Below are positions 45,449-58,198 of a stretch of DNA of 64,000 nt, piece after piece; positions within the stretch are counted from its first letter, which is position 1; the number at the start of each line of letters is the position of its first letter. Both the position numbers and the translations under genes were made by a program. Under the pieces are notes generated by a model that worked only from the letters and a program-made list of their open reading frames with translations, had not been told where the DNA came from and made no database searches. The stretch comes from Adineta vaga (lineage: Eukaryota; Rotifera). Location: assembly GCA_021613535.1 (NCBI GenBank), contig CP075496.1, forward strand, positions 806,001-870,000. Direction: 5' to 3'.

Positions 45449-47022
45449 TTAAATTCGTCCAACAATTTCACTGATCTTTCTTTTTGTTTCCTTCGAACTT
45501 TGACCTCGATCAACTTCTCTCGACATATCACATAAAACACATTCTAAACTATAATTATGCATCGATGAAAAATAATTCAACATTTTCTGCAATTTTTCAC
45601 GAATTGGTTCATTTCTCCATTGATGATAACTTTCATATAATGTTCGATTCATCGCTACTTTCTTAATAAACAATGCCGCATCTTTTGCTGTTGCAAATTT
45701 TCTTAAATCAATAATACAATCAGTTCGACAAGGTAACCAATCTTCAATATTCGGTGCACCAAGATAAATCGGAACACTTCCAGCAACAAATGTATGCCAA
45801 AGTTTTTCAGTTATATAATCATGATTTATACTATTTTCAATTGCAATTGTAAATAAATAATCACTTGTTAAAGCTAATTTTCCAGCTTCCCAATTATATC
45901 GAGCACGATTTCGTAGATTTCTTTCCGTTGAACCTTCAAGTTTGATAATATGTTCAGGTAATGGTCGAGTATTTGTTCCACATATTCCGAAATTATCAAT
46001 ATCAATGAATTTCATCATCTTTGTTACATATTCAGTTCGTTTTGATAACGTTCGACAATTACTATTCATCCATAGAATTGGTGATTTAACATATGATGAT
46101 TCGCTTGATTTGTTTTCTCCAATAGAATTCTAAACATTTATTGGAATTTCTTTTTCAAAAAAACTCTTTCACTTACTGATGGTAAATTCGTCCAATAAAT
46201 CTCTTTGTTTGACGCAACGTTGATCGGTTGTTTATTTTTCATCACTTGTTCTAATGAAAGCCTCTTTGACGAATCAATGATTCGATCGACATAGTTCATT
46301 AACCATGGATCAGGAATAAAATCATAAACAGATCGATCATAACCAAAACTCACATCGAATAGTTTGAGTTTTTCTCGATCACCAGTCCAAGGATAATAAC
46401 TAAGCGATTCTTCTTTGAAATATACTCCCCACATACTATTACAACTTCGATATTGATTATTCAAAATTTTCACATATAAATCATTTGATATTGGTGAAAA
46501 TGGATCTGCAATAATCGATGGATAAGATTGAGTTTGTGAATCTTTAAGAAACAAATCTAATGAATAACCACGAATGCATTGAAAATCTGGTTGAATTTCT
46601 AAAGATTGATTTGTTCGGATTATTCGTCCATTTTTCAGACAATTCAACTTGATCAATGAATCGGTTGATGAATAAATCAAATGACAAGGTAATCGATTAC
46701 ATTGAAATTGAAATGAATTATATAATCGACAAATAGCATTTGCAATGATTTGTAATTCTTGTGGAACATCACACCATAATATTTGATGTTTATTCGAGTA
46801 AAGTTGATCTTTTGCTAAGAATTTTCTCCAAGATTGAAGATTAAAAATATATTTAATTGTTTCATTTCGTGTTTGATTATTGATAAAATCACATGGAATG
46901 ATTTTTGTTTGAATATAAATGAAATCTTTTTGAAAATAAATAATTTGACTTGAAATTATCAAACAAACACAAGAAATAAAAAGAAAAAAGATTTTCTTTT
47001 TATTATTTTTCATAATTTTCAT
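45449..47022 (-). CDS. GT10 alpha-1,3-fucosyltransferase-like protein, tandem copy B
   Basis: Two exons, 47022-46177 and 46129-45449, with a 47-bp intron, give 508 residues. A lysine-rich tail (KIMKNNKKK) and membrane anchor (about residues 10-29) precede a lumenal domain containing CDVPQELQIIANAICRLYN, YDRSVYDFIPDPWLMNYVD and the fucosyltransferase signature IENSINHDYITEKLW. The intron and flanking exon ends are almost identical to those of copy C, while the signature block is almost identical to copy A. The catalytic region is intact. The spacer to copy A is only about 240 bp, so its 3' end and copy A's promoter are closely packed. Confidence 0.88.
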
Positions 47023-47572
47023 AATCTAAAAAAACAAACTAGAATTTTATTCAATTGATTTGTTTTTCCTTCGATTCACAGCAACAATAGAATTCGATGT
47101 TTAGATGAATTCTTTTCATTCTATTAATATCATGACGTCATTGAATATTTACTTTCTCGTACATCTTCTTTCGTTCTCTCAGACGAATATTTGTGAAATA
47201 TCATTCTTATGTACGATTGAAATAAACGAGAATATCATGTAAAAATTCATATTTTCTAAATAGTATAGAACGTGATTTAAAGTACAAAATTTTATGCAAA
47301 CTAACAAAGAAAACATATGAAAAGTAAGTTTTTAACAAATCAAATCATTCATTTTTATTTAGATAGATAATTTGTTTCAATAACCATGAGTTTATTCTGA
47401 AAATTATCGTTTTAATCAAACAAGATCAAACTTCTTCTTCACTTTTAAACATTATACAGAATATCGGATAACATTAATTGAATATTCTTTTTCTTTCCAT
47501 ACGAAATCTTTAGCAATAACAATAACGTATATTTCTTTAAAGGCAGAAAAATCATCAATAATCACCACAACA

Positions 47573-49134
47573 TTAAATTCGTCCAACAATTTCAATTATT
47601 TTCTTCTTTGTTTCTTCCGAACTTTGACCTCGATCAACTTGTCTCGACATATCACATAAAACACATTCTAAATTATAATTACGCATCGATGAAAAATAAT
47701 TCAACATTTTCTGCAATTTTTCACGAATTGGTTCATTTCTCCATTGATGATAACTTTCATATAATGTTCGATTCGTCGCTACTTTCTTGATAAACAATGC
47801 AGCATCTTTCGGTGTTGCAAACTTTCTTAAATCAATAATACAATCAGTTCGACAAGGTAACCAATCATCAACATTCGGTGCACCAAGATAAATTGGAATA
47901 CTTCCGACCAGAAGTGGTTGCCAAAGTTTTTCAGTTATATAATCATAACTAACACTGTTTTCAATTGCGATTGTAAACAGATAATTGTTTGTCAATTCTA
48001 ATTTTCCCGCAACCCAATTATAACTTCCAATGTTCTTAAGACTTTGATTAACTGAACCTTGAATTTCAGCAATGTGTTGGGGTAATGGTCGAATATCCTT
48101 TCCACATGTACCGAAATTATCAATATCAATGAATTTCATCATCTTTGTTACATATTCAGTTCGTTTTGATAAAGTGCGACAATTACTATTCATCCATAGA
48201 ATTGGTGATTTAACATATGATGATTCGCTTGATTTGTTTTCTCCAATAGAATTCTAAACATTTATTGGAATTTCTTTTTCGAAAAAACTCTTTCACTTAC
48301 TGATGGTAAATTCGTCCAATAAATCTCTTTGTTTGACGCAACGTTGATCGGTTGTTTATTTTTCATTACTTGTTCTAATGAAAGTCTCCTCGACGCATCA
48401 ATGATTTGATCAATATAATTCATTAACCATGGATCAGGAATAAAATCATAAACAGATCGATCATAACCAAAACTCACATTAAACAGTTTGAGTTTTTCTC
48501 GATCACCAGTCCAAGGATAATAACTAAGTGATTCGTAATTAAAATAAACTCCCCACATACTATTACAACTTCGATATTGATTATTCAAAATTTTCACATA
48601 TAAATCATTTGATATTGGTGAAAATGGATCTGCAATAATTGATGGATAAGATTGATTTTGTGAATCTTTAAGAAATAAATCTAATGAATAACCAAGTTTA
48701 CATTGAAAATTAGATTGAATATTCTTAATCTTTGTCTTGATTATTTGATAGTTTGAAGTACATTGAACATTGCTTATTGAAGTTGGTGAAGAATAAATCA
48801 AATGACAGGGTAATCGAGTACAGTTAGATACTTCATAGAATCGACAAATAGCATTGGCAATGATTTGTAATTCTTGTGGAACATCACACCATGATGTTTG
48901 ATGTTTATTCGAGTAAAGTTGATCTTTTGCTAAAAAGTTTCTCCAACGTTCAATCTGAAAAATATACTTGATTGTTTCATTTCGTATCTGATCATTAAAA
49001 TCACATTGAATTGTTTTGGGTTGAACGTCATCCATATGAGTACCAGTTCGATGAAGTAAAACTAAGGACGCCAGACTAGATAAACAAATAAGTGTGAAAA
49101 GAAATCTTCTTTTTTTTCTTTTGCGATTTATCAT
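47573..49134 (-). CDS. GT10 alpha-1,3-fucosyltransferase-like protein, tandem copy C
   Basis: Two exons, 49134-48301 and 48253-47573, with a 47-bp intron, give 504 residues from the Met at 49134. That start places the basic tail INRKRKKRR directly before the anchor FLFTLICLSSLASLVLL, as in copy B. The frame is open upstream to 49314, which would add 60 unlikely residues. The signature is divergent here: IENSVSYDYITEKLW with QPLLVGSIPIYLGAPN. Exon 1 is close to copy B (FQCKLGYSLDLFLKDSQ, YDRSVYDFIPDPWLMNYID). All conserved blocks are present, so it is probably active. Confidence 0.86.
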
Positions 49135-51022
49135 TTCGGCATTTGATCGAATTTTTGAACATAATTTTTGAATAATGATTGCATTTACATTTACAGATAA
49201 CGAATAATCTAGAGAGTTACATTGCAATATTTCGCTTTCTATTGATTTTAAAAACGTCAATGTCTTACTCATGAATGGTTGCATAGTAGATGTGATAAAA
49301 TCATAGATGCACACGACGCGCTTTCATTGATTTGTGACATTCACGTTTATCATACACAATATTCTAATGTAATATTGAGAATATTGTAAAAAAAAGAAAG
49401 ACAGGAAGGAAGATGCATTACAGACATAACCAATGGGAAAAAACTCACAGTTAATTTAGATATGCGTTGTAAAAAGGACATAGTTGAGTGATTTTATATT
49501 CTTGATAAATACGATCATGTTATTTTGTTGGAAGGAAAGTATGAAAATGTATATACAGATAAATGACGATATTTTTTGAACGAAATGATAAAATAAAATG
49601 TAATTTAATTATATAAGTTTTAAGAATTTGATATAAGATCAAAAAAATCATTGACTATTTTTTGATGAAGTTAAATAGAATTTCGCCTAGTTTCATTTCA
49701 CATCCTTTGGAAAGTTTCAAGGAAAAGTCCATAGGTTTCATTACAAAAGACAGATATATTTAAGGATATACTTTACAATTATTCAACAATGTGTCTTTTT
49801 AGACGATGTAATAGTGAATGAAATAATTTGCTCATTGATTCTGTATTACAGTTCTTTGTAATTTAACGATTTGATAAAATGATCGAGGGTTCGATACTAG
49901 TTGAAGTATTAAAATAATGTGATCGCTTTGTAAATGGTGTTCATTTGTCAGTTATATGAAAAAAATAATCTAAACGGACATTTTTTTGTTATTAAAAATT
50001 TCAATTAGTATGATTAGACTCTTTTTGTAGAAGAAAACTTTGGAAAGTAACGAGAATGATAAAGAAGACATGTAAAAAATCGAATTGTTTTTATTTCAAT
50101 GATAAAAAATCTGATTTGATATTCAAGAGAAAAAGAAAAGCAAAAATGTGTTAAATGTCGATTTTGGAATGATGTCAAAATCAATCATAATCAAAAGAAG
50201 AGGAGAAACGGATATAATTATTTACAGAGAGAAAGAGACAACGTAGCAAATAGAGATTTCCGTTGAGAATCTAAATGCTTTAAATAACACGAATCGATAA
50301 GTTTGATACAAAAAGAAAGAAAATATTTTCATCGAGATTTATTTGATTTTAATTAATTTGATGAAGATTTCGAAAGAAAAGAAGAAAACAATCTCGCTTT
50401 CTTCTTTTTCTTCTGATTTCGAGAATAAAAAGGAAAAAAGAGTTCTGCCGCACTTTTCTCGTCATTTATTCCCAACAGTCACCTCTTATTTCATTCATGC
50501 GAAGTGTAATATTCACTATAGGAGATTGTTGTTCACTAGTCTCAGAACTAGTAACGCTTGTCACTCTTCATTTAGTTGCTTTTGTTGTTATGTTCGTGTG
50601 TTCAATGACTACTAAAAACAAGCGGAAAAGGGCGGCAAAAAAAGAGTAAGAGAGAGCTTCTTAATCGACAGTGACATGATTGAATTGAAAGAGAGAAAAA
50701 AAAGAAGAACAAGACGACGGGAAATTCATTCAATGAAGGGACTACTATCGACAAATGAACACAATAGAGATTTCTTCAATATCCAGTTCACTTTTCTAAG
50801 TATATTCTTCTATTAAATCTTCGATCTTTTTTAGATTAGAGAATGAGAATCCAATTGAACATATCTTTTCTCTTCGTTTAATAGTTTCAAACGAAAAGTA
50901 AATTATCAATAAAAAATTCTTTATTTAATTAAACGTATCTATTCATAAACTAATTTCAAGTTATTCTTGAAATCTTCTAATAAAATAGACGAATTGATAA
51001 AGAAAGAATTGCGTGTGTATTT

Positions 51023-51053
<31 letters not shown>

Positions 51054-51794
51054 TTCATCAAAAAGAAAGTTACAAAGTATTTGATATTGTTTTTTTAAAA
51101 GAAAAAGAAACAATCATAGATTTGATTCTCGTCTGTTTTCTAGTCGACTAGTTATGGTCTTTATCAATCGGTCTGTTTTCCGTATGTTTGCATGATTGAT
51201 TGATAGAGATACGGGACAAAATAGCTTTGTGCTCATTGGTGTATTTCATCGACTTGGTTTTTTTATCAGAAAAAATCCAACGAAAGAGAGAGAGAGAGAG
51301 AGAAATCCGCCTCGTTTCTCTTTCTCACCTAAAGCAGTGAATATTGTTTGACAATTTCCTGTAGAAGAGGAGATTTGAATATGAGCTTGGTTAAGTGTTA
51401 ATTACATCTATAGAGATCTCTCTATAAAGATTAACTTTTCTATCACCTGTTCTTACTTCTTGTCGTTTATTGATGATTTTCTTTTCTTTCTTTTTTTAGA
51501 GATCGTGCAACTTTAAGATTTTATTATTTATATCAACTCAAAGACGTGCACATACAGAAGTCACTCGACGAAATCAATTAGTTAGAAATTCCTTTCTCTC
51601 ATATAGAACTCGTCAACGACAACCGCTTTCCTCAGGCTGCATGAACACATTATTAAAAAAAAAACGTTACTTTCTCGTTCATCATTTACTTGTTTTCCCA
51701 TAATGTATATTAAACGAGACTAAAGAACACGCACGTGTGTATATGAAAGATGTATTAAATCACAGTGATTGATCATTATCAACGACAACTCACT
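49135..51794. other. Intergenic DNA, 2.7 kb, with CT/GA microsatellites
   Basis: No gene is supportable. It contains a (CT)n run at about 51025-51049 and a (GA)n run at 51285-51303, with several polypurine tracts. The last kilobase is probably the promoter and 5' untranslated region of the VGLUT gene. Confidence 0.45.
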
Positions 51795-54700
51795 ATGGAA
51801 TTGGCATCACAAGTATTAAGCGTTGTACGTGATACAACCGAAAATTTCACGAATAAAATAACTGGGTAAGATATTGTTAATCATGATTGAAATATCTCGG
51901 TTACATTTTGTGTTATATTCAAATAGAATTTGAGTAGACGATGAGATTTTCAACATTTAATTATTCTTCAAAGTATTTTCTGATTCATTAACTTCTCGTC
52001 TTTCTTTTTGCTCAACGTTTAAGTTTTTATTTGTTGTTGTAAAACAAAACTCTTTCGATCAATATTTGAGATTCATTTATTTATGATGATGAACACTTCT
52101 ATTTGATGTTTTAGATCGTTAGAAAAATTCATCAATAAGTTTTTATCGTTCTCGTCAAAATAGCCTTTTTAACTAGAAAAGAAAAAAAAAAAAGAATGTT
52201 TCAAAATAATATGAGTTCTCTTTTTTTTTCTACTTGTCTCGGATTACATTCCCGTTTTACTTGTTTCCGTCTTTTTCTATATGTTCAAAGAAGAAAAATA
52301 GTCATTCTACTCAAATTCCATGAATAAGGCCAACAGCAATAGTTAATTAGAATAGAGTTTCTTTTTTTGTTTTTATGAGAAGAAAAGATTTTCTTCGTTT
52401 TTTTTTCGAATTGATAGAACAATGAAAAGATTTTATCTCAAAGATTTTCTTTTTCTTTCGGATTTAATGGACAAATCATGTATGTGTTGTGATTGATAGT
52501 CAATATTAACTAATAGAGAGAGAGAGAGAGAAGGAAATGAAATACAAAGAAGGTGTTTTGAACTAGAAAATGAAAGAAAATTCAATAGATTTTCATATTT
52601 CCGTTTAGAAATGAATGATTTGATCTAAAAGAAATGCCTAAATTACAAAAACGAAGAAATATTTATTTCATAAGGGAAATCAACAAACATGAGATATTCA
52701 CATATACATAAATCTAACATGAAATTCTATATCTAGTTAAGAGAATAACAATCTTATCTCTTTGAGAAAATCGAAATCATTATTATTTCAAGCAGAATAT
52801 TCATTTTCTATTCTCTTCATAAAATTTGTCGATATAATTAAAACAAAGCAATCTATTAAAAACATTCCTCGAACATTAAGTATTATTGATTATGACAAGA
52901 AGTCATCATGTATCTTCAATATTGCAAAGAAAACTTGATCATACGTATTTCATTCTTTTCTTTCTTTCTTTTTTTTAACATTTTCTCAATCAAATAAGTA
53001 TCTTCAGATGATAAAATGAAATCGACATTTTTTCTCGTTTTTCTTTTTTTATTCTGTAAATCAATCGACGGTCATTGAGTATTTATCAAATAAAAGAATA
53101 CATAATAAAAGCAAAACAATCGTTCCATTTTGACAGTTCGAGACAATAAAAAATGAATAGATTCATTTATGTTTTGAAAAACTTCTCTCAAGAGATTTTC
53201 ATTGAGAAAATCATAATAGAAGAGACAACATGTGAATAATTATTTCATTTAGACTTTTTCAACGTACAACTCATAATCCTCAATCAGATTATACTGAATT
53301 AGATGAAGATGATGAAAGAAATCCTCAACGACGTATTAAAACCATTCCAGCAGCATCAGCTAATTATGGTTCCTATGGTTATTCTCGTATTCCATTTGTT
53401 AATAGAATTCGAACAATGCCTGTTCGATATCAAACAGCATTTCTTAGTTCCTTAGGTTTTCTTATTTCCTTTGGTATTCGTTGTAATATGGGAGTTAGTG
53501 TAGTCGCTATGACACATAATAAAACTGAAAAATATCCAAATGGAACGATAAAATCCGTCAAAGTAACTTGTTTGCACTTGATTGAAGAAAAACAAATCGA
53601 AATGTTTTCTTTTTCTATCTTTAGATTGCTCAATTTGATTGGACACCGGGAATAATTGGAATTGTTGATAGTTCATTTTTTTGGGGTTATCTTATTACTC
53701 AAGTGCCTGGAGGATATTTAGCAGCTAAATTTCCAGCAAATCAGTAAGACAAAATTGATTAAAGATGAAAAGAAAAGTTCTTTTTTTTAAATTTCTTTCA
53801 GTGTTTTTGGATTTGCACTTGGAATTTCTTCATTTCTCAATTTATTTATTCCATTTGCTGCTAAAATTCATTATGGATTCGTAATGGTTCTTCGAATTTT
53901 ACAGGGACTTGTCGAAGTAAATTCATTTCGATAATCATTTGTTTGTTATGTGAATATTTAAGGGTGTAACATATCCAGCTGCACATGGAATTTGGCGTTG
54001 GTGGGCACCACCTTTAGAAAGAAGTACATTAGCAACAATATCGTTTACAGGTTCATATGCAGGTGCCGTTCTTGGAATTCCTTTATCTGGTATTTTAACT
54101 GAATATTTCAATTGGCAAATTGCATTTTACTTTTATGGTAAATCTTCTTCTTGTTTTTTTTGGATGAACGAATTGATTTATTTGAATCATATTTGTAGGT
54201 ATTATTGGTATTATTTGGTCAATTGTTTGGTGGTATTTATCTTATGAACGTCCTGCAATACATCCGAAAATAAGTGAAAGTGAACGAATCTATATTGAAG
54301 AAAGTATTGGTGAAGCAAGTTCAATTTCAAATAAAGTAAAATAAAAAGATTCGTTTGTTTTTTTTTTCATAAGAAAAATTCCATTTTTAGACTTGGATAA
54401 AACCTCCATGGCGTTCATTTTTTACCTCATGGCCTGTATGGGCGATTATTGTTGCTAATTTTTGTCGTTCATGGTCGTTTTATCTATTAATTAATTCTCA
54501 AGCTGAATATTTTCAAGAAGCTTTAGATTATAATGTTGGAAAGGTTTGATTTCCTATTTTTATAATACAAAATTTTCATTTCTTTCTTTAGGATCCATTT
54601 TCAGCAGCATTACCTCATTTAACAATGTCATGTATTGTTCCATTTGCTGGTAAATTAGCAGATTATTTACGTGCGAATTATTTATCAACAACAACTGTTC

Positions 54701-55460
54701 GAAAAATAATGAATTGTGGAGGTTTTGGTATGGAAGCTGTATTTCTTCTTTTTGTCGCTTATGCAAAAAGTCCTCCATTAGCCATCGCTGCATTAACAAT
54801 CGCTGTTGGTTTTAGTGGATTTGCTATTTCAGGTTTGAAATGAATTGAAAAATTGTTTTTTTTAAATTAGTTTTTTAATTCTTTAGGATTTAATGTTAAT
54901 CATCTCGACATTGCTCCTCGTTATGCAAGTATTCTTATGGGAATTTCAAATGGAGTTGGAACATTAGCTGGAATGTTATGTCCTGTTGCTGTGGAATTTC
55001 TAACTCGGAAAGGCGTAAGAAATTTAATTATATTTTATGATAATCTTTTTTTGTTTCGTATAGACACGAGAAGAATGGGCACATGTATTTTTGATAGCAT
55101 CAATAATACATTTTGGTGGAGTAATTTTCTATGGAATGTTTGCATCAGGTGAAAAACAACCATGGGCTGAACCGGCAACTACAGATGAGAATAATTCATC
55201 ATGGACAACAAATAAAAGTAAAGATTCGTTGAATATTTTTTTCGCAATTTTCTTGTTTTTTGAAATAAATAGAACCGGGTGATGGTAATGATCAATCTGC
55301 ATCGTATGGATCAACGGGAACTGGTGGAGGTTATCAAGGAAGTGATCCATTTGCTGGAATGGCTAATGGAAATTATACCAATATACCTGGTCGAAATCTT
55401 GATCAATCAACACCAATTCCACTTACAATTGAAAATCCTACGTATCGTAATTATCGTTAA
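51795..55460 (+). CDS. SLC17A6-like: Vesicular glutamate transporter-like SLC17 protein (VGLUT)
   Basis: Eleven exons (51795-51865, 53253-53556, 53625-53743, 53802-53916, 53963-54137, 54199-54335, 54391-54543, 54592-54832, 54887-55014, 55064-55217, 55273-55460) keep frame and give 594 residues, the usual VGLUT size. VGLUT-type blocks are plain: [78 protein letters not shown] and [19 protein letters not shown]. About 12 membrane segments lie between a soluble N-terminus and a Gly/Asn-rich C-tail. It loads glutamate into synaptic vesicles, so it is probably a neuronal gene. Intron 1 is 1387 bp, far longer than the others (45-70 bp), and holds a (GA)n run at about 52516-52533; it may carry regulatory sites. 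Confidence 0.92.
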
Positions 55461-55757
55461 ATTTAATGATTAACAAAACTCTTTTTGACAATCATATAAA
55501 TAACCAAAAACCGGTCATTTAGTTTTTCTTCATTCTTTGCAAATCAATATGCATACATTCGATGTTTTGACTTTTCTTTGTTGTATTCAGATTTTGCCTG
55601 TTGATTAGTCAAATCTTTTTCATATGTTGTCTGTATTTGATGGTTTCGTTTTGATTGTTTTTTTTTCTCCCAGACTTTTATTCCAACAAAAATAATGCTT
55701 GACAATTTTTAACCTTGAAAACAAAAATTCCCGTGTTTTTTCCCATTCAAAAAATGT

Positions 55758-55897
55758 TCGCGCTGGGAGGAATCGAACCTCCTTGCCACCCTTATGAAGG
55801 AGAACAATGAATCATTGGACCGATAGATTATTTCATAATCTCAGTCATGTGATCGATTCATCGACTTAAGTGTGCATTACCATTATGCTACAGCGCG
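55758..55897 (-). tRNA. Intron-containing tRNA gene, isotype uncertain
   Basis: On the minus strand the ends form a perfect 7-bp acceptor stem CGCGCTG/CAGCGCG with discriminator A. The D-arm is GCAT-AATGGTA-ATGC and the T-arm is GGAGG-TTCGATT-CCTCC. CACTT can pair with GGGTG (two G-T pairs) as the anticodon stem. Between these stems lie about 75 nt, implying an intron of roughly 65 nt that folds on itself (GATGAATC with GATTCATT, GATTAT with ATAATC). The anticodon cannot be fixed, because the expected T at position 33 is not visible in the simplest fold. It may be a working split gene or a pseudogene. Confidence 0.7.
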
Positions 55898-57884
55898 ATT
55901 ATCAAACAAAATGTATTTGATATTTCTTATGAAAACTGAAACATATGTTGTAATTACATAGCAAAGATCAACTTTCGAAATTACTTGTTCTCTTTTTTCT
56001 TCCGTAGGCGAATGATGTCGATGAAAATTTATAATCTTAATCTCACTAATGAGAATAGTAAATATAAAAATATCTTTTCAAGATGGTATAGTTAATTACT
56101 TCAAGTTCGATTTAGACAGCTTATGAAATAAACACAATGGTCGTTTTCTTCAGAATTATTTTATTGAATATTAAGATTATCGATTAATAAATCTGTTTAA
56201 TATTAACGAAAACGTGACGTGAACAGAAGTAATGAAGATTTATTATTAATTAATCAAATCTCGAAAGAAGAAATTAAATTTTGTTCTATTTCAATCAAAG
56301 AAAAGAATATACATAACGTTTCTAACAGTTGGATGACAAATGTATAAGATATTTACCTTTCTTTCGATGAATAATACAAGTTAAACTTTATGCATTATTA
56401 AAAAAGATTTGCCTTTGTATATGTGTGTGCTTGATGTTAGTTCGAATGTATATAACAACACAACATTACGATTACGAAATGAGACGATGACAAGCAAACA
56501 TTCCTGTTTGGATTGATTGGAAGAATTTCATGTTGTAAGTGGAAATTTGAGAAGAAGAAAAAGGTTTTTCAGTTCGTTATTTCGATGATTTAAATGTTAT
56601 TTATTCTTTTCTTTAAATTATCAAGGTCAATCGAAGGTTTTTTCTTTCTTAAAGAGATGTTTTTATATTTATGTAAAAGAAGAAAAGAACTGATATTTGA
56701 TTTGTTAAGAAAGATTATATTTAATTGAAAGAAAGGATAAAATTGTAAAGGATTCTTTTTCTTAAATGAAGGTCAAAAACTCTTATTTTTCATCAATCGA
56801 TAACAAACAGAACCTAATATCTTTGTTCTTAAAAGAGAATTCTTTTCTTCTTTTGTAATCAATGTATAAATTATTCAAATCGTTCTTCTTCTTCTTCTTC
56901 TTCTGTATATTCTCATTCACACATCTTCTGACATTTCCTATCGTCATCATTAATAGATAAAACGAGTAGGTGTTATCATTTGCTTCGTATTTCTTTTCTC
57001 TACATCTTGTCATTATCATCATTGAGGAAATAGACGAATCACATACACATTAACGTAAACATATACAAAGAAAAAAAACTTCTCCATTTGTCCTTCAATG
57101 TCTTTTATATTGCTACAAGATATATATAACTTGACATCGACAGGGAAGAAAGATCATTCAAATCAAGATGAAACAAAAAAAGAAGTTAACTTTTCAAGTT
57201 AAACATTTGTTAAATAAAAACAAAAGAAAAGTTTTATTCAGTCAATATTGTCTATGATCTGATCGATTGATAACATGAATTCTTTCGTTAATATTTGTCT
57301 ATTGTATATCAATAGAATAGAATATTTCGATTAGTAAAGAAGAAAAACAAGCATTTGATTTGAATGATCATAGAGAGAGAGAGACAGAAGACTTGTTTTT
57401 TATGTGTTAGAATGAATCTTTTCCTAATAAGAAGACAAAAGTGTTGATCCCTTGGGCACTATAGTCTGTTCTATTCTTTCCAATGATAAAGTGTTGTGTA
57501 GTTGATGATAGTAGAAGTTCGTTGTCATTGATTGTAAGGGTGAACAACAACTCTCCGTCTTTCTTGACTGGATGCTCTTTAGACCGGAGGCAAATACAGA
57601 CATACATTCTCTAATTCATGCACTTCTTTGTTTTCCGCACCTTTTTTCCTTCTTTACTGTCATTTTCCTGAAGCCATATGAAAACTCTTCTGCTTCTTCT
57701 TCTTCCTTCTCTGCTTCTCTTCGGCAAAACAGATACGCATTTGACAACAATCATTCGACAGGGAAAAGAACGGCGTTGCATTGATCTAATTGACTCTATC
57801 ATATTTTCACGATCTACTTGGCGGCGAAGCGAGGCGACGTTGAGGAGATGCACACACATACAGGAAAAACCACCGATGGCATAT

Positions 57885-57920
57885 ACATACACATACACAC
57901 ACACATATATATATATATAT
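57885..57920. repeat. (AC)n-(AT)n microsatellite
   Basis: Alternating ACACACAC passes directly into ATATATAT, a common compound dinucleotide repeat. Confidence 0.85.
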
Positions 57921-58167
57921 GTTTTTTATACATTGACGTCGTTTAGTGTAAGAGAAAAAGAGGTAAGTTGTGCACATAGCTTATACAGACAGAAAAATGA
58001 AAAATCAATCATGCTTGCAGGATGTATGTGCTGTGATATGCACTCATCTTTCCTATATATGTATATGCTCGTGTATATGCATCATTATATTGAAACATAC
58101 TTCTTTTCCTCCTATACAAAATACTACAGCCATCCATGTGTACATGTCCGCCTGTTCGTTTTATATA

Positions 58168-58198
<31 letters not shown>
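58168..58198. repeat. (TCG)10 microsatellite
   Basis: Ten perfect TCG units make a strikingly GC-rich trinucleotide repeat in AT-rich surroundings. The poly-Arg and poly-Ser/Val frames over it are artefacts. Confidence 0.92.

Noticed and set aside
49135-49314. 60-residue N-terminal extension of fucosyltransferase copy C
   Set aside because: The internal Met at 49134 gives the type II anchor layout seen in copies A and B; the extension has no counterpart there.
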